Positions 56,364-64,000 of a stretch of DNA of 64,000 nucleotides are shown here, in pieces. The stretch covers positions 62,001-126,000 of the forward strand of contig LJHR01000004.1 in the NCBI GenBank assembly GCA_001296005.1, given 5' to 3'. Each line of letters starts with the position of its first letter. The stretch's first letter is position 1. Both the position numbers and the translations under genes were made by a program. The notes under the pieces are model-generated. The model worked only from the letters and a program-made list of their open reading frames with translations, was not told the origin of the DNA and made no database searches. Origin of the DNA: an alpha proteobacterium AAP38. Lineage in GTDB: Bacteria; Pseudomonadota; Alphaproteobacteria; Azospirillales; Azospirillaceae.

Positions 56364-56596
56364 GCGCGTCCTCCTGCCGGCACCATTGCCGGCCTGTTCG
56401 TGCCCCTGTCGCCCCAACGGAAAAGATAAGGGAAGGTTCCGGGTCCGCCCTGTGACTTCACGGTGACCATTCCTTCACGGTTCATATTGGAAACACCTGT
56501 CGGGCGGACAAGGGGGCAAAGGTGTTAACCCCGCTTCCGGGCGGGCGCCGGGGCCTGTAGACTGATGCTCTTGAACTGACAGGATGATGGCCGGGC

Positions 56597-57316
56597 ATGT
56601 GTGGACGGTTTGTGCAGAAGGACCTGAAGGATCTGGCCGACGCGTTCGACGCGCGTCTGCGCCATGACCTGCCACCCCGGATGCTGGACCCGCGCTTCAA
56701 CATCGCGCCAACGGCGGAAATCGGCGTCATCGGGCTGGACCGCGCCGGCATCCGTACGGTCACATCCATGCGCTGGGGTCTGGTCCCCTCTTGGGCCAAT
56801 GATGCCACGGGTGCCGCGCGCATGATCAATGCCCGCAGCGAAAGCGCCGCCGAAAAGCCCAGCTTCCGTGACGCGTGGCAGAAGCGGCGGGCCGTGATCC
56901 CCGCCGACGGCTTCTATGAATGGCCACAGACCGGCGACCGCAAACAGCCCTGGTACATTGCACGGGGCGACGGGCACCCCATGGGGTTCGCCGCCTTGTG
57001 GGATATCTGGCGCGGGGGGGAGGACGGGCCGCTTTTCACCTGCTGCATCCTGACGGCACCCGCCAATGACGAACTGGGCTGTATCCATAAGCGCACGCCC
57101 GTGATGCTGATGGATGCGGCGGCAGTGGACAGTTGGCTGTCCCCCAACACGCCGGAGATTGTACGCCATGGTCTGATGCGCGCGCCGGCTGCGGGTGCGC
57201 TGGTGCTGAGGCCCGTCACGCCGCTGGTCAATACCGTGCGCAACGACAATGCCGACCTTCTGGCCCCCTATGAGCCGGATGCAGCCCCCGCGCCGGCCAT
57301 GGGAAGCCTGCTGTGA
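56597..57316 (+). CDS. yedK: SOS response-associated peptidase (YedK/HMCES family)
   Basis: HMCES-type proteins form a covalent link with abasic sites in single-stranded DNA through Cys2. The 239-residue protein starts MCGRF, with the catalytic Cys at position 2, then FNIAPTAEI, MRWGLVPSWA, INARSESAAEKPSFRDAW, RRAVIPADGFYEW with the active-site glutamate, and IHKRTPVML with the histidine. All key residues are present. The stop overlaps the next start (GTGA). Confidence 0.95.
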   Translation: MCGRFVQKDLKDLADAFDARLRHDLPPRMLDPRFNIAPTAEIGVIGLDRAGIRTVTSMRWGLVPSWANDATGAARMINARSESAAEKPSFRDAWQKRRAVIPADGFYEWPQTGDRKQPWYIARGDGHPMGFAALWDIWRGGEDGPLFTCCILTAPANDELGCIHKRTPVMLMDAAAVDSWLSPNTPEIVRHGLMRAPAAGALVLRPVTPLVNTVRNDNADLLAPYEPDAAPAPAMGSLL

Positions 57317-57849
57317 GGGGCGCTGCGGCCCTGCTGCTGGCCCTGGCTCTGGCCCCCGCCGCCCTGGCCCAGGCGAACAAGACGCCCGTAAAGGGACCGG
57401 GGGCCGCCAAGGAGGGCGATCTGGTCACCGTGAAGGGCCAGGAATTCCGCCTGTTCGGCATCGACGCGCCCGATAAGGGCCAGACCTGCGAGAATGTGCG
57501 CGGGCAGCAATATGATTGCCATGCGCTCGCCACTCGCATCCTCAGCCTGCTGATCAATAATCGCGAGATCGAATGCACCCCGCGCGGACAGTCCCCCGCC
57601 ACAGGACCGAAACTGGCCATCTGCCGGGCCGAAAATGGCGACGATCTGGCTTATGCCATGGTCGAACGCGGCATGGCGCTGGCCTACCGCCCTTTGAGCT
57701 TTGACTATGTCAGCATCGAAGCACGGGCCATCTCCTTCCGCCGGGGCCTCTGGGGCGGTCGGGTGGAGCCACCCTGGCTGTGGCGGTCGCGGCAAACCGA
57801 ACAGAAGCTGGACGAGATGCGCAAGCCGAAGAAGGCGGGGGGGCAATAA
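57313..57849 (+). CDS. Exported staphylococcal-nuclease-fold protein
   Basis: The protein is about 178 residues, starting with GTG, with a signal peptide (AALLLALALAPAALAQ). The OB-fold nuclease domain includes EFRLFGIDAPDKGQTC, CHALATRIL and MVERGMALAYR. Not all residues of the staphylococcal nuclease active site are clear, so activity is uncertain. It is translationally coupled to the HMCES gene, an odd pairing of a cytoplasmic DNA-repair protein with a secreted nuclease. Confidence 0.8.
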   Translation: MRGAAALLLALALAPAALAQANKTPVKGPGAAKEGDLVTVKGQEFRLFGIDAPDKGQTCENVRGQQYDCHALATRILSLLINNREIECTPRGQSPATGPKLAICRAENGDDLAYAMVERGMALAYRPLSFDYVSIEARAISFRRGLWGGRVEPPWLWRSRQTEQKLDEMRKPKKAGGQ

Positions 57850-57922
57850 GTTAGTTTTGTTGGGTAGCCAACATAAGGCCGTGAATCTTGACCGGCCCAC
57901 CCAACCCCTTGGGCCTAAACGC

Positions 57923-57955
57923 AAAAAGCCCCCGGCTTGTGGCCAGGGGCTTTTT
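57923..57955. terminator. Bidirectional terminator between the nuclease gene and tRNA-Val
   Basis: AAAAAGCCCC (57923-57932) pairs with GGGGCTTTTT (57946-57955), useful in both directions. Confidence 0.9.
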
Positions 57956-57969
57956 GAGGAACCGGAGGA

Positions 57970-58044
57970 TGGTGGGCGCGGCAGGGATTGAACCTGCGAC
58001 CCCCGCCGTGTGAAGGCGATGCTCTCCCGCTGAGCTACGCGCCC
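57970..58044 (-). tRNA. tRNA-Val (anticodon CAC)
   Basis: Minus-strand cloverleaf: acceptor GGGCGCG/CGCGCCC, D-arm GCTCAGCGGGAGAGC, anticodon stem CGCC/GGCG with loop TTCACAC (anticodon CAC), T-arm GCAGG-TTCAATC-CCTGC, and an encoded CCA end at 57970-57972. It reads GUG codons. Confidence 0.95.
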
Positions 58045-58216
58045 ATCCGTCGTCGGTGGAGCGGGGTTTTAGGGGGTTGGCGGCGACCTGTCAAAGGGAA
58101 AAAGCGATGAGCGCCGGAAATTTTTCCGACCATGCCGCGAAAGCCTTGTGGCCTGCGGCTTTCCAACCCACATTGCCGCTATGCATGCCGCCATCACCAT
58201 GGGAAGGCCGACCCTT

Positions 58217-59017
58217 ATGCGCGCTCTGAGCTACCTGCCGCTGGCCCTTCTGGTCTCCGCATCGCCGGCCATGGCGCAAATGGCGGATGATCTGTCCCTG
58301 ACCTATGGCGTGCATATTGGCGGGGTGCATGTGCTGGATGCCAATGCCGATATGGCGTTGGGTCCCGATGGCTACCGCGCCGGGTTGAAGATGGAAACCG
58401 ACGGGTTCCTGGGCCGGGTAGCGCAATGGAAGACCGATGTGCGGGCCCAGGGTCACCTGTCCGGCCCCCTGCCCCGCCCGCGTCAGTTCACGGCCCATGG
58501 CAGCTGGCGTGATCAGCCGCGCCTGACCACGGTCGATTACACGCCCGACGGCACCCCCACCCTGACGCTGGCCAATCCGGAACCGGAAAAGGACCGGGAA
58601 CCCGTGCCCGCTGACCTGCGCCTGGGCACCGTCGATCCCGTCTCCGCCATCGTGGCCGTGCTGGATCAGGTGGCCAAGAAGGGCGATTGCGATATCACCG
58701 TCCCCGTCTATGACGGGCGGCAACGCTATGATCTGATCTTCGCCACGCAAGGCCCGGCCACGCTGGAAGCATCGGACCTGTCCGTCTATGCCGGCCCCGC
58801 CACGGCCTGTTCGGTGAAGTACAAGCCGCTGGCCGGCCGCTGGAAGGAAAACCGGCAGCGCGACCGCGACCGGGAGGGGGCGAAGCGCAAGGACGTACCC
58901 GTCACGCTCTACATCGCCCCCGCCATCGCCGGCGGCCCGCCCGTGCCTGTGCGCCTGGAAATGGAAAGCCCGCTGGGCGCCGTAAAGGTGCATCTGGCCA
59001 GCGTCAAGGCCGGTTGA
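58217..59017 (+). CDS. DUF3108 family exported protein
   Basis: The protein is about 266 residues with a signal peptide (YLPLALLVSASPAMAQ). The mature part is beta-rich and matches DUF3108: LTYGVHIGGVHVLDANADM, YRAGLKMETDGFLGRVAQWKTD, DLRLGTVDPVSAIVAVL and YDLIF. It is a periplasmic protein of unknown role. I start at MRALSYLP, where a signal peptide begins. Confidence 0.88.
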   Translation: MRALSYLPLALLVSASPAMAQMADDLSLTYGVHIGGVHVLDANADMALGPDGYRAGLKMETDGFLGRVAQWKTDVRAQGHLSGPLPRPRQFTAHGSWRDQPRLTTVDYTPDGTPTLTLANPEPEKDREPVPADLRLGTVDPVSAIVAVLDQVAKKGDCDITVPVYDGRQRYDLIFATQGPATLEASDLSVYAGPATACSVKYKPLAGRWKENRQRDRDREGAKRKDVPVTLYIAPAIAGGPPVPVRLEMESPLGAVKVHLASVKAG

Positions 59018-59021
59018 TCCA

Positions 59022-59699
59022 TCATCCCAACCGCGCCAGCGCCCCCGGCAAATCCGCAAACCGGTCGATGATAATATCGGCGCCAAGATCCTCCAGCGCC
59101 ATGCGCGGATAGCCATAGGCGACAGCCACGACCGGCACACCGGCCCCGCGCGCCGCCGCCACATCATTGGCATTGTCGCCGACCATCACGGCCCCGCCGG
59201 CCCCAACGCCCAGCCGTTCCATGACGAACAGCAGCGGGTCTGGATGCGGCTTCTTGCGCGCCACACTGTCCCCGCCCGCCACCGCATCAAACAGCGCGCC
59301 CATGCCTAGTTCGCGCAGCAGATCAAGACTGATCCCCGCCGGCTTGTTGGTACAAAGGCCCAGCCGATGGCCCGCCTGCTTCAACGCGGTCAGCGTCTCC
59401 ACCACGCCCGGATAGATACAGGCCCGGTCCACGGGCAGCGCGCCATAGATCGCCAGATATCGCTCGGTCATCGGCCCCCGTTCATCGGGCGTCAGGGCCG
59501 TGCCCGTGGCGGCGAAGGCCTGTTCCACCAGCCGCCCCGCCCCATCCCCGATCATCTGATGCACGTCTGCCAGCGGCAGTTCCCGCCGGCCTTCCGCCAC
59601 TAAAAGCCGGTTCAGGCCCAGGGCGATATCGGGCGCGCTGTCGATCAGGGTTCCGTCGAAATCAAAGATCAGGGCGGGGAACCGTTCCAGGATGCTCAT
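59022..59699 (-). CDS. gph: HAD-family phosphatase, phosphoglycolate phosphatase type
   Basis: The 225-residue protein has the HAD motifs LIFDFDGTLIDSAPDI (nucleophile Asp), LCTNKPAGIS, RKKPHPDPLLF (lysine) and VMVGDNANDVAAARGAGVP. It would remove 2-phosphoglycolate formed during DNA repair or oxygenation. The start ATG 59699 is divergent from glmU. Confidence 0.9.
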   Translation of the reverse strand: MSILERFPALIFDFDGTLIDSAPDIALGLNRLLVAEGRRELPLADVHQMIGDGAGRLVEQAFAATGTALTPDERGPMTERYLAIYGALPVDRACIYPGVVETLTALKQAGHRLGLCTNKPAGISLDLLRELGMGALFDAVAGGDSVARKKPHPDPLLFVMERLGVGAGGAVMVGDNANDVAAARGAGVPVVAVAYGYPRMALEDLGADIIIDRFADLPGALARLG

Positions 59700-59770
59700 T
59701 GTCACTGCCGCTTCCGCTTGGCTTTCGGGTTTGTCTGTATGATACAGGGGGCCAGCTTAGACAAACTGCC

Positions 59771-61138
59771 ATGCGGCCTGCCACCATGTCCCATCGCCCC
59801 CTCGCCTGCATCATCCTTGCCGCCGGCAAGGGGACACGCATGAAATCCGCCTTGCCCAAGGTGCTGCACCCGCTGGGTGGCCTGCCCATGGTCAGCCATG
59901 TCGTGGCGGCGGCACAGAGCCTGTCGCCGGAAAAGATCGTGGTGGTGGTCGGTCCCGGCATGGACAATGTCGCCGCCACCGTCGCCCCGCACCCGACCGT
60001 GGTACAGGAAAACCAGCTGGGCACCGGCGATGCGGTGAAGGCCGCACTGAGTGAACTGGCGGGCTTCACTGGCGATGTGCTGGTGCTGTACGGCGACTCG
60101 CCCCTGATCACCGCATCCACCCTGTCGAAGATGGTGGCGGCCCGCAATGGTGCCGGCGACCCGGCGGTGGTCGTGCTGGGCATGCGTCCCACCGATCCCG
60201 GCGCCTATGGCCGCCTGATCCTGGGGGCCGATGACGGCCTGGAAAAGATTGTGGAGTTCCTGGACGCCAGCGCCGAGGAACGCGCCGTCACGCTCTGCAA
60301 TGCCGGCTTCATGGCGTTCGACGGGGCGCGGATGGTGGCCTTGCTGTCCGGCATCGGCAACAATAACGCCAAGGGCGAATATTACCTGACCGATGCCGTG
60401 GCCGTGGCCCGTGCCAGCGGCTGGACCTGCGCCGTGGTCGAAGGTCCCACCGACGATACCGCCGGCGTGAACAGCCGGGCGGAGCTGGCGGACATCGAGA
60501 AGATTTTCCAGAACCGCCTGCGTCAGGCCGCCATGGCCAATGGCGCCACCCTGCTGGACCCCGACACCGTCTATTTCGCCGCCGACACGGTCCTGGGCCG
60601 CGACGTGACGGTGGGCCAGAATGTGGTGTTCGGCCCCGGCGTGACGGTGGAGGACGGGGTGGAGATCAAGCCCTTCAGCCATCTGGAAGGCGTGATCGTC
60701 CGCGCCCGCGCCATCATCGGCCCCTATGCCCGCCTGCGCCCCGGCACCGATGTCGGCGAAGGCGCCCATATCGGTAATTTCGTAGAGCTGAAGAACACCC
60801 AGTTCGGGGCCGGCGCCAAGGCCAACCACCTCACATATCTGGGCGATGCCGATGTCGGCGGCGGGTCCAATATCGGGGCCGGCACCATTACCTGCAATTA
60901 TGACGGCGTGCTGAAGCACCGCACCCGCATCGGGTCTAACGTCTTCATCGGTACCCATTCCACGCTGGTGGCCCCGGTGTCGGTGGGCGATGGCGCCTAC
61001 ACAGCGGCAGGCACGGTCGTGACCCGCGACGTGGCCCCCGACGCCCTGTCGATATCCCGCGCCCCGCAGGAGGAAAAGCCCGGCTGGGCGTCGCGCTACC
61101 GTGCGGCCAAGCTGGCGTTGAAGGCCAAAAAGAAGTAG
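59771..61138 (+). CDS. glmU: Bifunctional UDP-N-acetylglucosamine pyrophosphorylase / glucosamine-1-phosphate acetyltransferase
   Basis: This enzyme makes UDP-GlcNAc for peptidoglycan and lipopolysaccharide. The protein is about 455 residues with the N-terminal nucleotidyltransferase LACIILAAGKGTRMKSALPKVLHPLGG, VLYGDSPLI and GEYYLTDAV, then the C-terminal left-handed beta-helix hexapeptide repeats with GEGAHIGNFVELKN, TYLGDADVGGGSNIGAGTITCNYDG and FIGTHSTLVAPV. An ATG at 59786 is an alternative start; no strong ribosome site decides. Confidence 0.96.
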   Translation: MRPATMSHRPLACIILAAGKGTRMKSALPKVLHPLGGLPMVSHVVAAAQSLSPEKIVVVVGPGMDNVAATVAPHPTVVQENQLGTGDAVKAALSELAGFTGDVLVLYGDSPLITASTLSKMVAARNGAGDPAVVVLGMRPTDPGAYGRLILGADDGLEKIVEFLDASAEERAVTLCNAGFMAFDGARMVALLSGIGNNNAKGEYYLTDAVAVARASGWTCAVVEGPTDDTAGVNSRAELADIEKIFQNRLRQAAMANGATLLDPDTVYFAADTVLGRDVTVGQNVVFGPGVTVEDGVEIKPFSHLEGVIVRARAIIGPYARLRPGTDVGEGAHIGNFVELKNTQFGAGAKANHLTYLGDADVGGGSNIGAGTITCNYDGVLKHRTRIGSNVFIGTHSTLVAPVSVGDGAYTAAGTVVTRDVAPDALSISRAPQEEKPGWASRYRAAKLALKAKKK

Positions 61139-61150
61139 GGACGGAAATGC

Positions 61151-61190
61151 AAAAGGGCGGCGCGGACCATCTCCGCGCCGCCCTTTTTTT
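61151..61190 (+). terminator. glmU terminator
   Basis: AAAAGGGCGGCGCGG pairs with CCGCGCCGCCCTTTT and continues into a T-run. Confidence 0.95.
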
Positions 61191-61208
61191 ATGACCCTAG
61201 CGGAGGGA

Positions 61209-62108
61209 TCAGGCGTCCGCCTTACCCTCTTCCACTGCCTCAACCGCTGCCGGTGCATCCGCAGCCGCCTTGGCGATCTCTTCCAGGCGACCGAACAGTT
61301 GCGGCACGACGGGGCTGTCGGGGTGGGTCTGGCGGTAGGTATCGGCCAGGCCCTGCGCCTTGGCCAGATCGCTGCCCGCGATATGCACGATCAGCCCGGC
61401 CAGCTGCGCATGGCCCTGGCCCACCTGCGGGGCGATGCGGGTGGCGGCCAGATAGGCCTCGGCGGCGGTGTCAAAGCTGCCGGCCTCCTCATGCACGCGG
61501 CCCAGCGCGTAGACGGCTTCCGGCATGTTGGGCCGGCGGGCCAGACAGCCCTGGAAGGCACTGGCCGCCTCATTCAGCATGCCCAGACGGAATAGGCAGT
61601 TGCCGAAATTGAACAGCGGCTCCACCGCGTTGGGATCGGCCTGAACGGCGCGCTGCCATGCCTCGGCGGCCAGCGGGATTTCGCCCGTCTGTTCACGCAC
61701 CAGGGCCAGCCCGGCCCAGGCATCGCGGAAATTCGGGTCCAGCTCGCAGGCGCGCTGCAGGCTCTCGATGGCCTCGTCCAGCTTGCCCTGCTGGGCCAGC
61801 GCCATGCCCAGATTATGGTGCGGCGGCGGATGATCCGGCTTCAGCGCGCGGGCCTTCTTCAGGGCCGCAACAGCATCGTCCAGCTTGCCCATGCCCTGCA
61901 GCGTGGCGCCCAGGTTGGACCAGGCGACGCGCACATCCGGGTGGTCGGCATAGACCTTGGTGATCTTGCGCAGCGTATCCGCCGCTTCCTTCATTCGGCC
62001 CTGCCGATGCAGCTCCGTCGCCGCCCGCATATCGGACGGGAAGCTGGAATACATCGCATCCGACTTGGACAAATCGGAAAGCTGACGGCGGCGATCTTGG
62101 CGATTCAT
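61209..62108 (-). CDS. Tetratricopeptide-repeat protein
   Basis: The protein is about 299 residues. It starts MNRQDRRRQLSDLSKSDAMYSS, then carries about six TPR units (for example AWSNLGATLQGMGKLDDAVAALKKARALKPDH and HNLGMALAQQGKLDEAIESLQRACELDPN), ending in an alanine/glutamate-rich tail. No signal peptide or transferase domain is seen, so it is probably a cytoplasmic scaffold. It lies about 105 nt downstream of an unusual leader with a terminator, so it may be attenuated by it. Confidence 0.88.
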   Translation of the reverse strand: MNRQDRRRQLSDLSKSDAMYSSFPSDMRAATELHRQGRMKEAADTLRKITKVYADHPDVRVAWSNLGATLQGMGKLDDAVAALKKARALKPDHPPPHHNLGMALAQQGKLDEAIESLQRACELDPNFRDAWAGLALVREQTGEIPLAAEAWQRAVQADPNAVEPLFNFGNCLFRLGMLNEAASAFQGCLARRPNMPEAVYALGRVHEEAGSFDTAAEAYLAATRIAPQVGQGHAQLAGLIVHIAGSDLAKAQGLADTYRQTHPDSPVVPQLFGRLEEIAKAAADAPAAVEAVEEGKADA

Positions 62109-62213
62109 CAAAAGGACCCGGATTTTTGGTGGAACTCTTATGCCTTGCGCCTTGATAGCAAGCCCGCTGGCAAAACGGAACCAAGGAACGGGGCGTCCAT
62201 CACGGTTTTCCAC

Positions 62214-62249
62214 ATAAAACAGGGCCGGTCCCCCGGGGAACCGGCCCTG
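62214..62249 (-). terminator. Intrinsic terminator at the end of the leader transcript
   Basis: On the minus strand AGGGCCGG (complement of 62241-62248) pairs with CCGGCCCT (complement of 62221-62228) and is followed by GTTTTATG. Confidence 0.8.
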
Positions 62250-62313
62250 CCTTCCATGATGACGCATGGACGATCCGCTTTGGCGGTGGACCCCGCCAGC
62301 GGACATCTTCCGA

Positions 62314-62376
62314 TCAGCCGGCGAAAGACCGGATGCCGGAGAGATCCGCGTGGGTCCGCAAAGTGGAACGAGACAT
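62314..62376 (-). CDS. 20-residue leader peptide / small protein
   Basis: The ORF runs from ATG (62376) to TGA (62314), starting MSRSTLRTHADLSG. It has 7 nt from a GGAGG core and the strongest possible ribosome site. Arginine and serine are frequent; no hydrophobic helix is present. It could be a regulatory leader peptide or a functional small protein. Confidence 0.6.
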   Translation of the reverse strand: MSRSTLRTHADLSGIRSFAG

Positions 62377-62377
62377 C

Positions 62378-62393
62378 GGATCACCTCCTTTCT
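62378..62393 (-). promoter_or_regulatory. Full-length Shine-Dalgarno complementary to the 16S rRNA tail
   Basis: Minus strand AGAAAGGAGGTGATCC; the plus strand reads GGATCACCTCCTTTCT, the usual 3' end of bacterial 16S rRNA. Pairing over 16 nt is far longer than ordinary ribosome sites. Confidence 0.8.
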
Positions 62394-62414
62394 GTATGTT
62401 GAAACAACAGCATG

Positions 62415-62443
62415 AAGATGGGTCAGGTTGGACCTGCCGTCAA
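62415..62443 (-). promoter_or_regulatory. Probable promoter of the leader transcript
   Basis: On the minus strand TTGACG (complement of 62438-62443), 17 bp and CATCTT (complement of 62415-62420) give a good -35 and a weak -10, with a start near 62408. Confidence 0.45.
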
Positions 62444-62486
62444 GGGGATATCATCCGATGTCGGAAGTGTTTTTGTCCCTCTCCCC

Positions 62487-62903
62487 TTAATGCCCCGCAT
62501 GTTCCCCGCCGGGTGCCGCCGGCTTCCACTCGTACCGCGCCTGCACCGGCCCCTTGCCGGCCAGGGTGACGATGGTGGCGATACGCGTGCCCACCGGCAC
62601 CTCGCGGTCGATCTTGCCCGATAGGCTGTTGGGACCGGCGGGGGCAAGGGTTACCTGCACCGGGGCGCCTTCGATCAACAAGGTGACGCTGCCCGTGGCA
62701 CCGGCGGTATCGATGGGCTTGTCTTCCATGGTGTTGAGATAGACGGTCAGGACCTTGTCCTTGATCACCAGTTCCTGGTGCAGGGGGCCTGCATGAACCT
62801 GCATCCCGCCATGCACGCCCACGGGCGGGGCATGGCCAAAGGCGGCGGCGGGGGCCAGGGTCAGAAACGTGGCAAGCGCCAGGGTGGCAGCGTTGAACTT
62901 CAT
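62487..62903 (-). CDS. Small exported histidine-containing protein linked to a metal efflux pump
   Basis: The protein is about 138 residues with a signal peptide (LALATFLTLAPAAAFG). The mature protein begins HAPPVGVHGGMQVHAGPLHQ and ends GGEHAGH, so histidines cluster at both ends and could bind metal; between them lies a beta-rich domain. No named family is recognised. It starts after AAGGAGT and follows the RND pump gene by 12 nt, so it is probably an accessory periplasmic protein of that pump. Confidence 0.75.
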   Translation of the reverse strand: MKFNAATLALATFLTLAPAAAFGHAPPVGVHGGMQVHAGPLHQELVIKDKVLTVYLNTMEDKPIDTAGATGSVTLLIEGAPVQVTLAPAGPNSLSGKIDREVPVGTRIATIVTLAGKGPVQARYEWKPAAPGGEHAGH

Positions 62904-62915
62904 GATCATCACTCC

Positions 62916-64000
62916 TTAAAAGGCCTCGGCAACCTGGCCGGGCGTGGATGGGGTGGTGGCCAGCAGCCGTTGCACGGCGGGGCCGCCAAAGCGGGCGAAC
63001 AGAAGCGGGGTCAGGACAGTGTCCAGCAGCGTGGCGCTGATCAGCCCGCCAAAAATGGTGACGGCGACGGGGTGCAGGATTTCCTTGCCCGGCGCATCGG
63101 CCCCGACCAGCAGGGGGATCAGGGCCAGACCCGCCGACAGGGCCGTCATCAGCACAGGCACCAGCCGTTCCCGGCTGCCGCGCCGGATCATGGCCTGGCC
63201 GAACGCCTCCCCCTCGATCCGGCACAGATTGATGTAATGGCTGATCTTCAGGATGCCGTTGCGGGTGGAAATGCCGGCCAGCGTGATGAAGCCCACCATG
63301 CTGGCCACCGACAGCGGCAGCCCCGCCAGCCACAAGGCCGCCACCGACCCGACCAGGGCCATGGGCACCGTGCCCATGATGATCAGCACGGGCACGGCGG
63401 AGCGGTAGCGGCTGTACAGCACCAGGAAGATCAGGGCAAACGACACCGCCGACAGGGCGGCGATGGTGCGCGCCGCCTGTTCCTGCGCCTGGAAGGTGCC
63501 TTCCAGGCTGGCATGGGTGCCGGCCGGCATCGGCGTGGCATCCAGGACGGCGCGGATATCGGCCACGATGGCCGCCATGTCGCGCTTGCCATCGCCATTG
63601 CCCAGAAGGGCCAGACGCCGCTGCCCATTCTCGCGCATCACCTCGTTGGGGCCGTCACCCTCACTCACCTCGGCCAGTTGTGACAGGGGCACAGGTCCGA
63701 CGGGTGTGTCGATCAGCACCCGGCCCAGCGCCGCCGGGTCCCGCGCCTCATCCTTCATGCGCAGGACAAGATCGTGGCGGCGGTCGCCCTCGATGATCTC
63801 CGTCACCACCTCGCCGCTGGACAGGCTCTGCACGGCGGCCAGAACGGCAGACGGGGTGATGCCATGGGCACGCGCCTGGTCGGGATCAACATCGACACGC
63901 AGCTGCGGGATCAGCACCTGCTTTTCGATCTGCAAATCGACAAGACCGGGAACGGTGGACAGCTTCTGCTGCAACCCGCCCGCCATGGCCCGCAGCGCGA
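62916..64000 (-). CDS. CusA/CzcA-type heavy-metal RND efflux pump, C-terminal part
   Basis: The gene enters from the right edge, so only about the last 360 residues are visible. They contain part of the second porter domain (VPGLVDLQIEKQVLIPQLRVDVDPDQARAHGI) and the last membrane helices with SVASMVGFITLAGISTRNGILKISHYI, characteristic of heavy-metal efflux rather than drug RND pumps. It exports metal ions (Cu/Ag or Co/Zn/Cd) across both membranes with partners outside the window. The exact metal cannot be told. Confidence 0.92.
   Translation of the reverse strand, partial: ALRAMAGGLQQKLSTVPGLVDLQIEKQVLIPQLRVDVDPDQARAHGITPSAVLAAVQSLSSGEVVTEIIEGDRRHDLVLRMKDEARDPAALGRVLIDTPVGPVPLSQLAEVSEGDGPNEVMRENGQRRLALLGNGDGKRDMAAIVADIRAVLDATPMPAGTHASLEGTFQAQEQAARTIAALSAVSFALIFLVLYSRYRSAVPVLIIMGTVPMALVGSVAALWLAGLPLSVASMVGFITLAGISTRNGILKISHYINLCRIEGEAFGQAMIRRGSRERLVPVLMTALSAGLALIPLLVGADAPGKEILHPVAVTIFGGLISATLLDTVLTPLLFARFGGPAVQRLLATTPSTPGQVAEAF

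Larger units (their letters stand above)
62214..62408 (-). ncRNA. Leader or small RNA with a perfect Shine-Dalgarno, a mini-ORF and a terminator
   Basis: In order on the minus strand: a promoter, a small hairpin (TGTTG-ttt-CAACA), the Shine-Dalgarno AGAAAGGAGGTGATCC, a 20-codon ORF, a strong hairpin (complement of TCCGCT..GGCGG / CCGCC..AGCGGA, 62274-62303) and an intrinsic terminator. All parts are ordered as in a leader-peptide attenuator or a small-protein mRNA. The next minus-strand gene is the TPR protein. Confidence 0.65.

Noticed and set aside
56469..56483. Possible LexA box (ATTC-N7-GTTC) upstream of yedK
   Set aside because: It has one mismatch to GTTC-N7-GTTC and lies about 115 bp from the start; such near-matches are expected by chance.
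59702..61258. 518-codon minus-strand frame
   Set aside because: Antisense shadow of glmU.
62378..62393. Fragment of a 16S rRNA gene on the plus strand
   Set aside because: Only the last 16 nt match; the flanks lack the conserved sequence before the 16S tail, and the minus-strand reading gives a well-spaced start codon.

Overview
The window is GC-rich chromosomal DNA from an alphaproteobacterium, most likely Rhodospirillales and probably Azospirillaceae-like. The evidence is the gene order trpG-trpD-trpC-moaC-moeA with lexA close by, thrB-rnhA, an ABC exporter facing rpmE, a GTTC-N7-GTTC type LexA box, and the family make-up (YibQ-like divergent deacetylase, DUF3108, DUF3833, RHH_4). The species call is inference. 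It is mostly core chromosome: no rRNA, CRISPR array, intact prophage or insertion sequence is visible. One tRNA gene, tRNA-Val(CAC), is present.

Layout. 1-5.3 kb: start of a sigma-32-like factor, a DsbD-family reductase, trxB, a LysR regulator and a probable small RNA. 5.3-7 kb: small unknown genes, a twin palindromic repeat and a pair of membrane/coiled-coil genes. 7.2-15.5 kb: a VOC protein and PdeM, then a photolyase / FAD-oxidase / DUF1365 / CFA-synthase / transporter / DUF3833 operon behind a sequence resembling a singlet-oxygen sigma-E promoter. 15.5-16.9 kb: a psp (envelope stress) operon with a sigma-54 promoter and a 47-residue membrane protein. 17-24.5 kb: thrB, rnhA, ligA, PBP1A and an Old Yellow Enzyme. 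24.7-28.3 kb: CNNM/CBS protein, GNAT, acylphosphatase, small lipoprotein and lexA. 28.6-30.3 kb: a soluble triple-PAS chemoreceptor-like protein between lexA and moeA. 30.3-34.6 kb: molybdopterin and tryptophan genes. 34.8-41.5 kb: YibQ-like protein, an AT-rich nuclease-domain gene, S9 peptidase and priA. 41.5-46.4 kb: ParDE, Bcr-type efflux, ArsR-SRPBCC pair, exported truncated haemoglobin with DUF3034, DUF1428. 46.5-53.7 kb: class I aldolase, thiE, ABC exporter, rpmE, glutathione reductase and cysQ, with two families of REP-like repeats in the spacers. 53.7-64 kb: a lone molybdenum hydroxylase large subunit, a BrnA-like protein, an HMCES/YedK-nuclease pair, tRNA-Val, DUF3108, gph, glmU, a TPR protein behind an unusual leader, and the end of a CusA/CzcA-type metal efflux pump.

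How it fits together. Several units concern redox or envelope stress (DsbD/TrxB, photolyase-CFA cluster, psp, Gor, haemoglobin) and DNA damage (two LexA boxes at lexA, YedK, LigA, PriA, PdeM). The most unusual non-coding signals are: the leader at 62.2-62.4 kb, whose Shine-Dalgarno is a 16-nt complement of the 16S rRNA 3' tail in front of a 20-codon ORF and a terminator; the CCUCC-loop small RNA at 5.08-5.23 kb; three families of short palindromic repeats; and a small-RNA-like locus with an orphan terminator at 8.4 kb.
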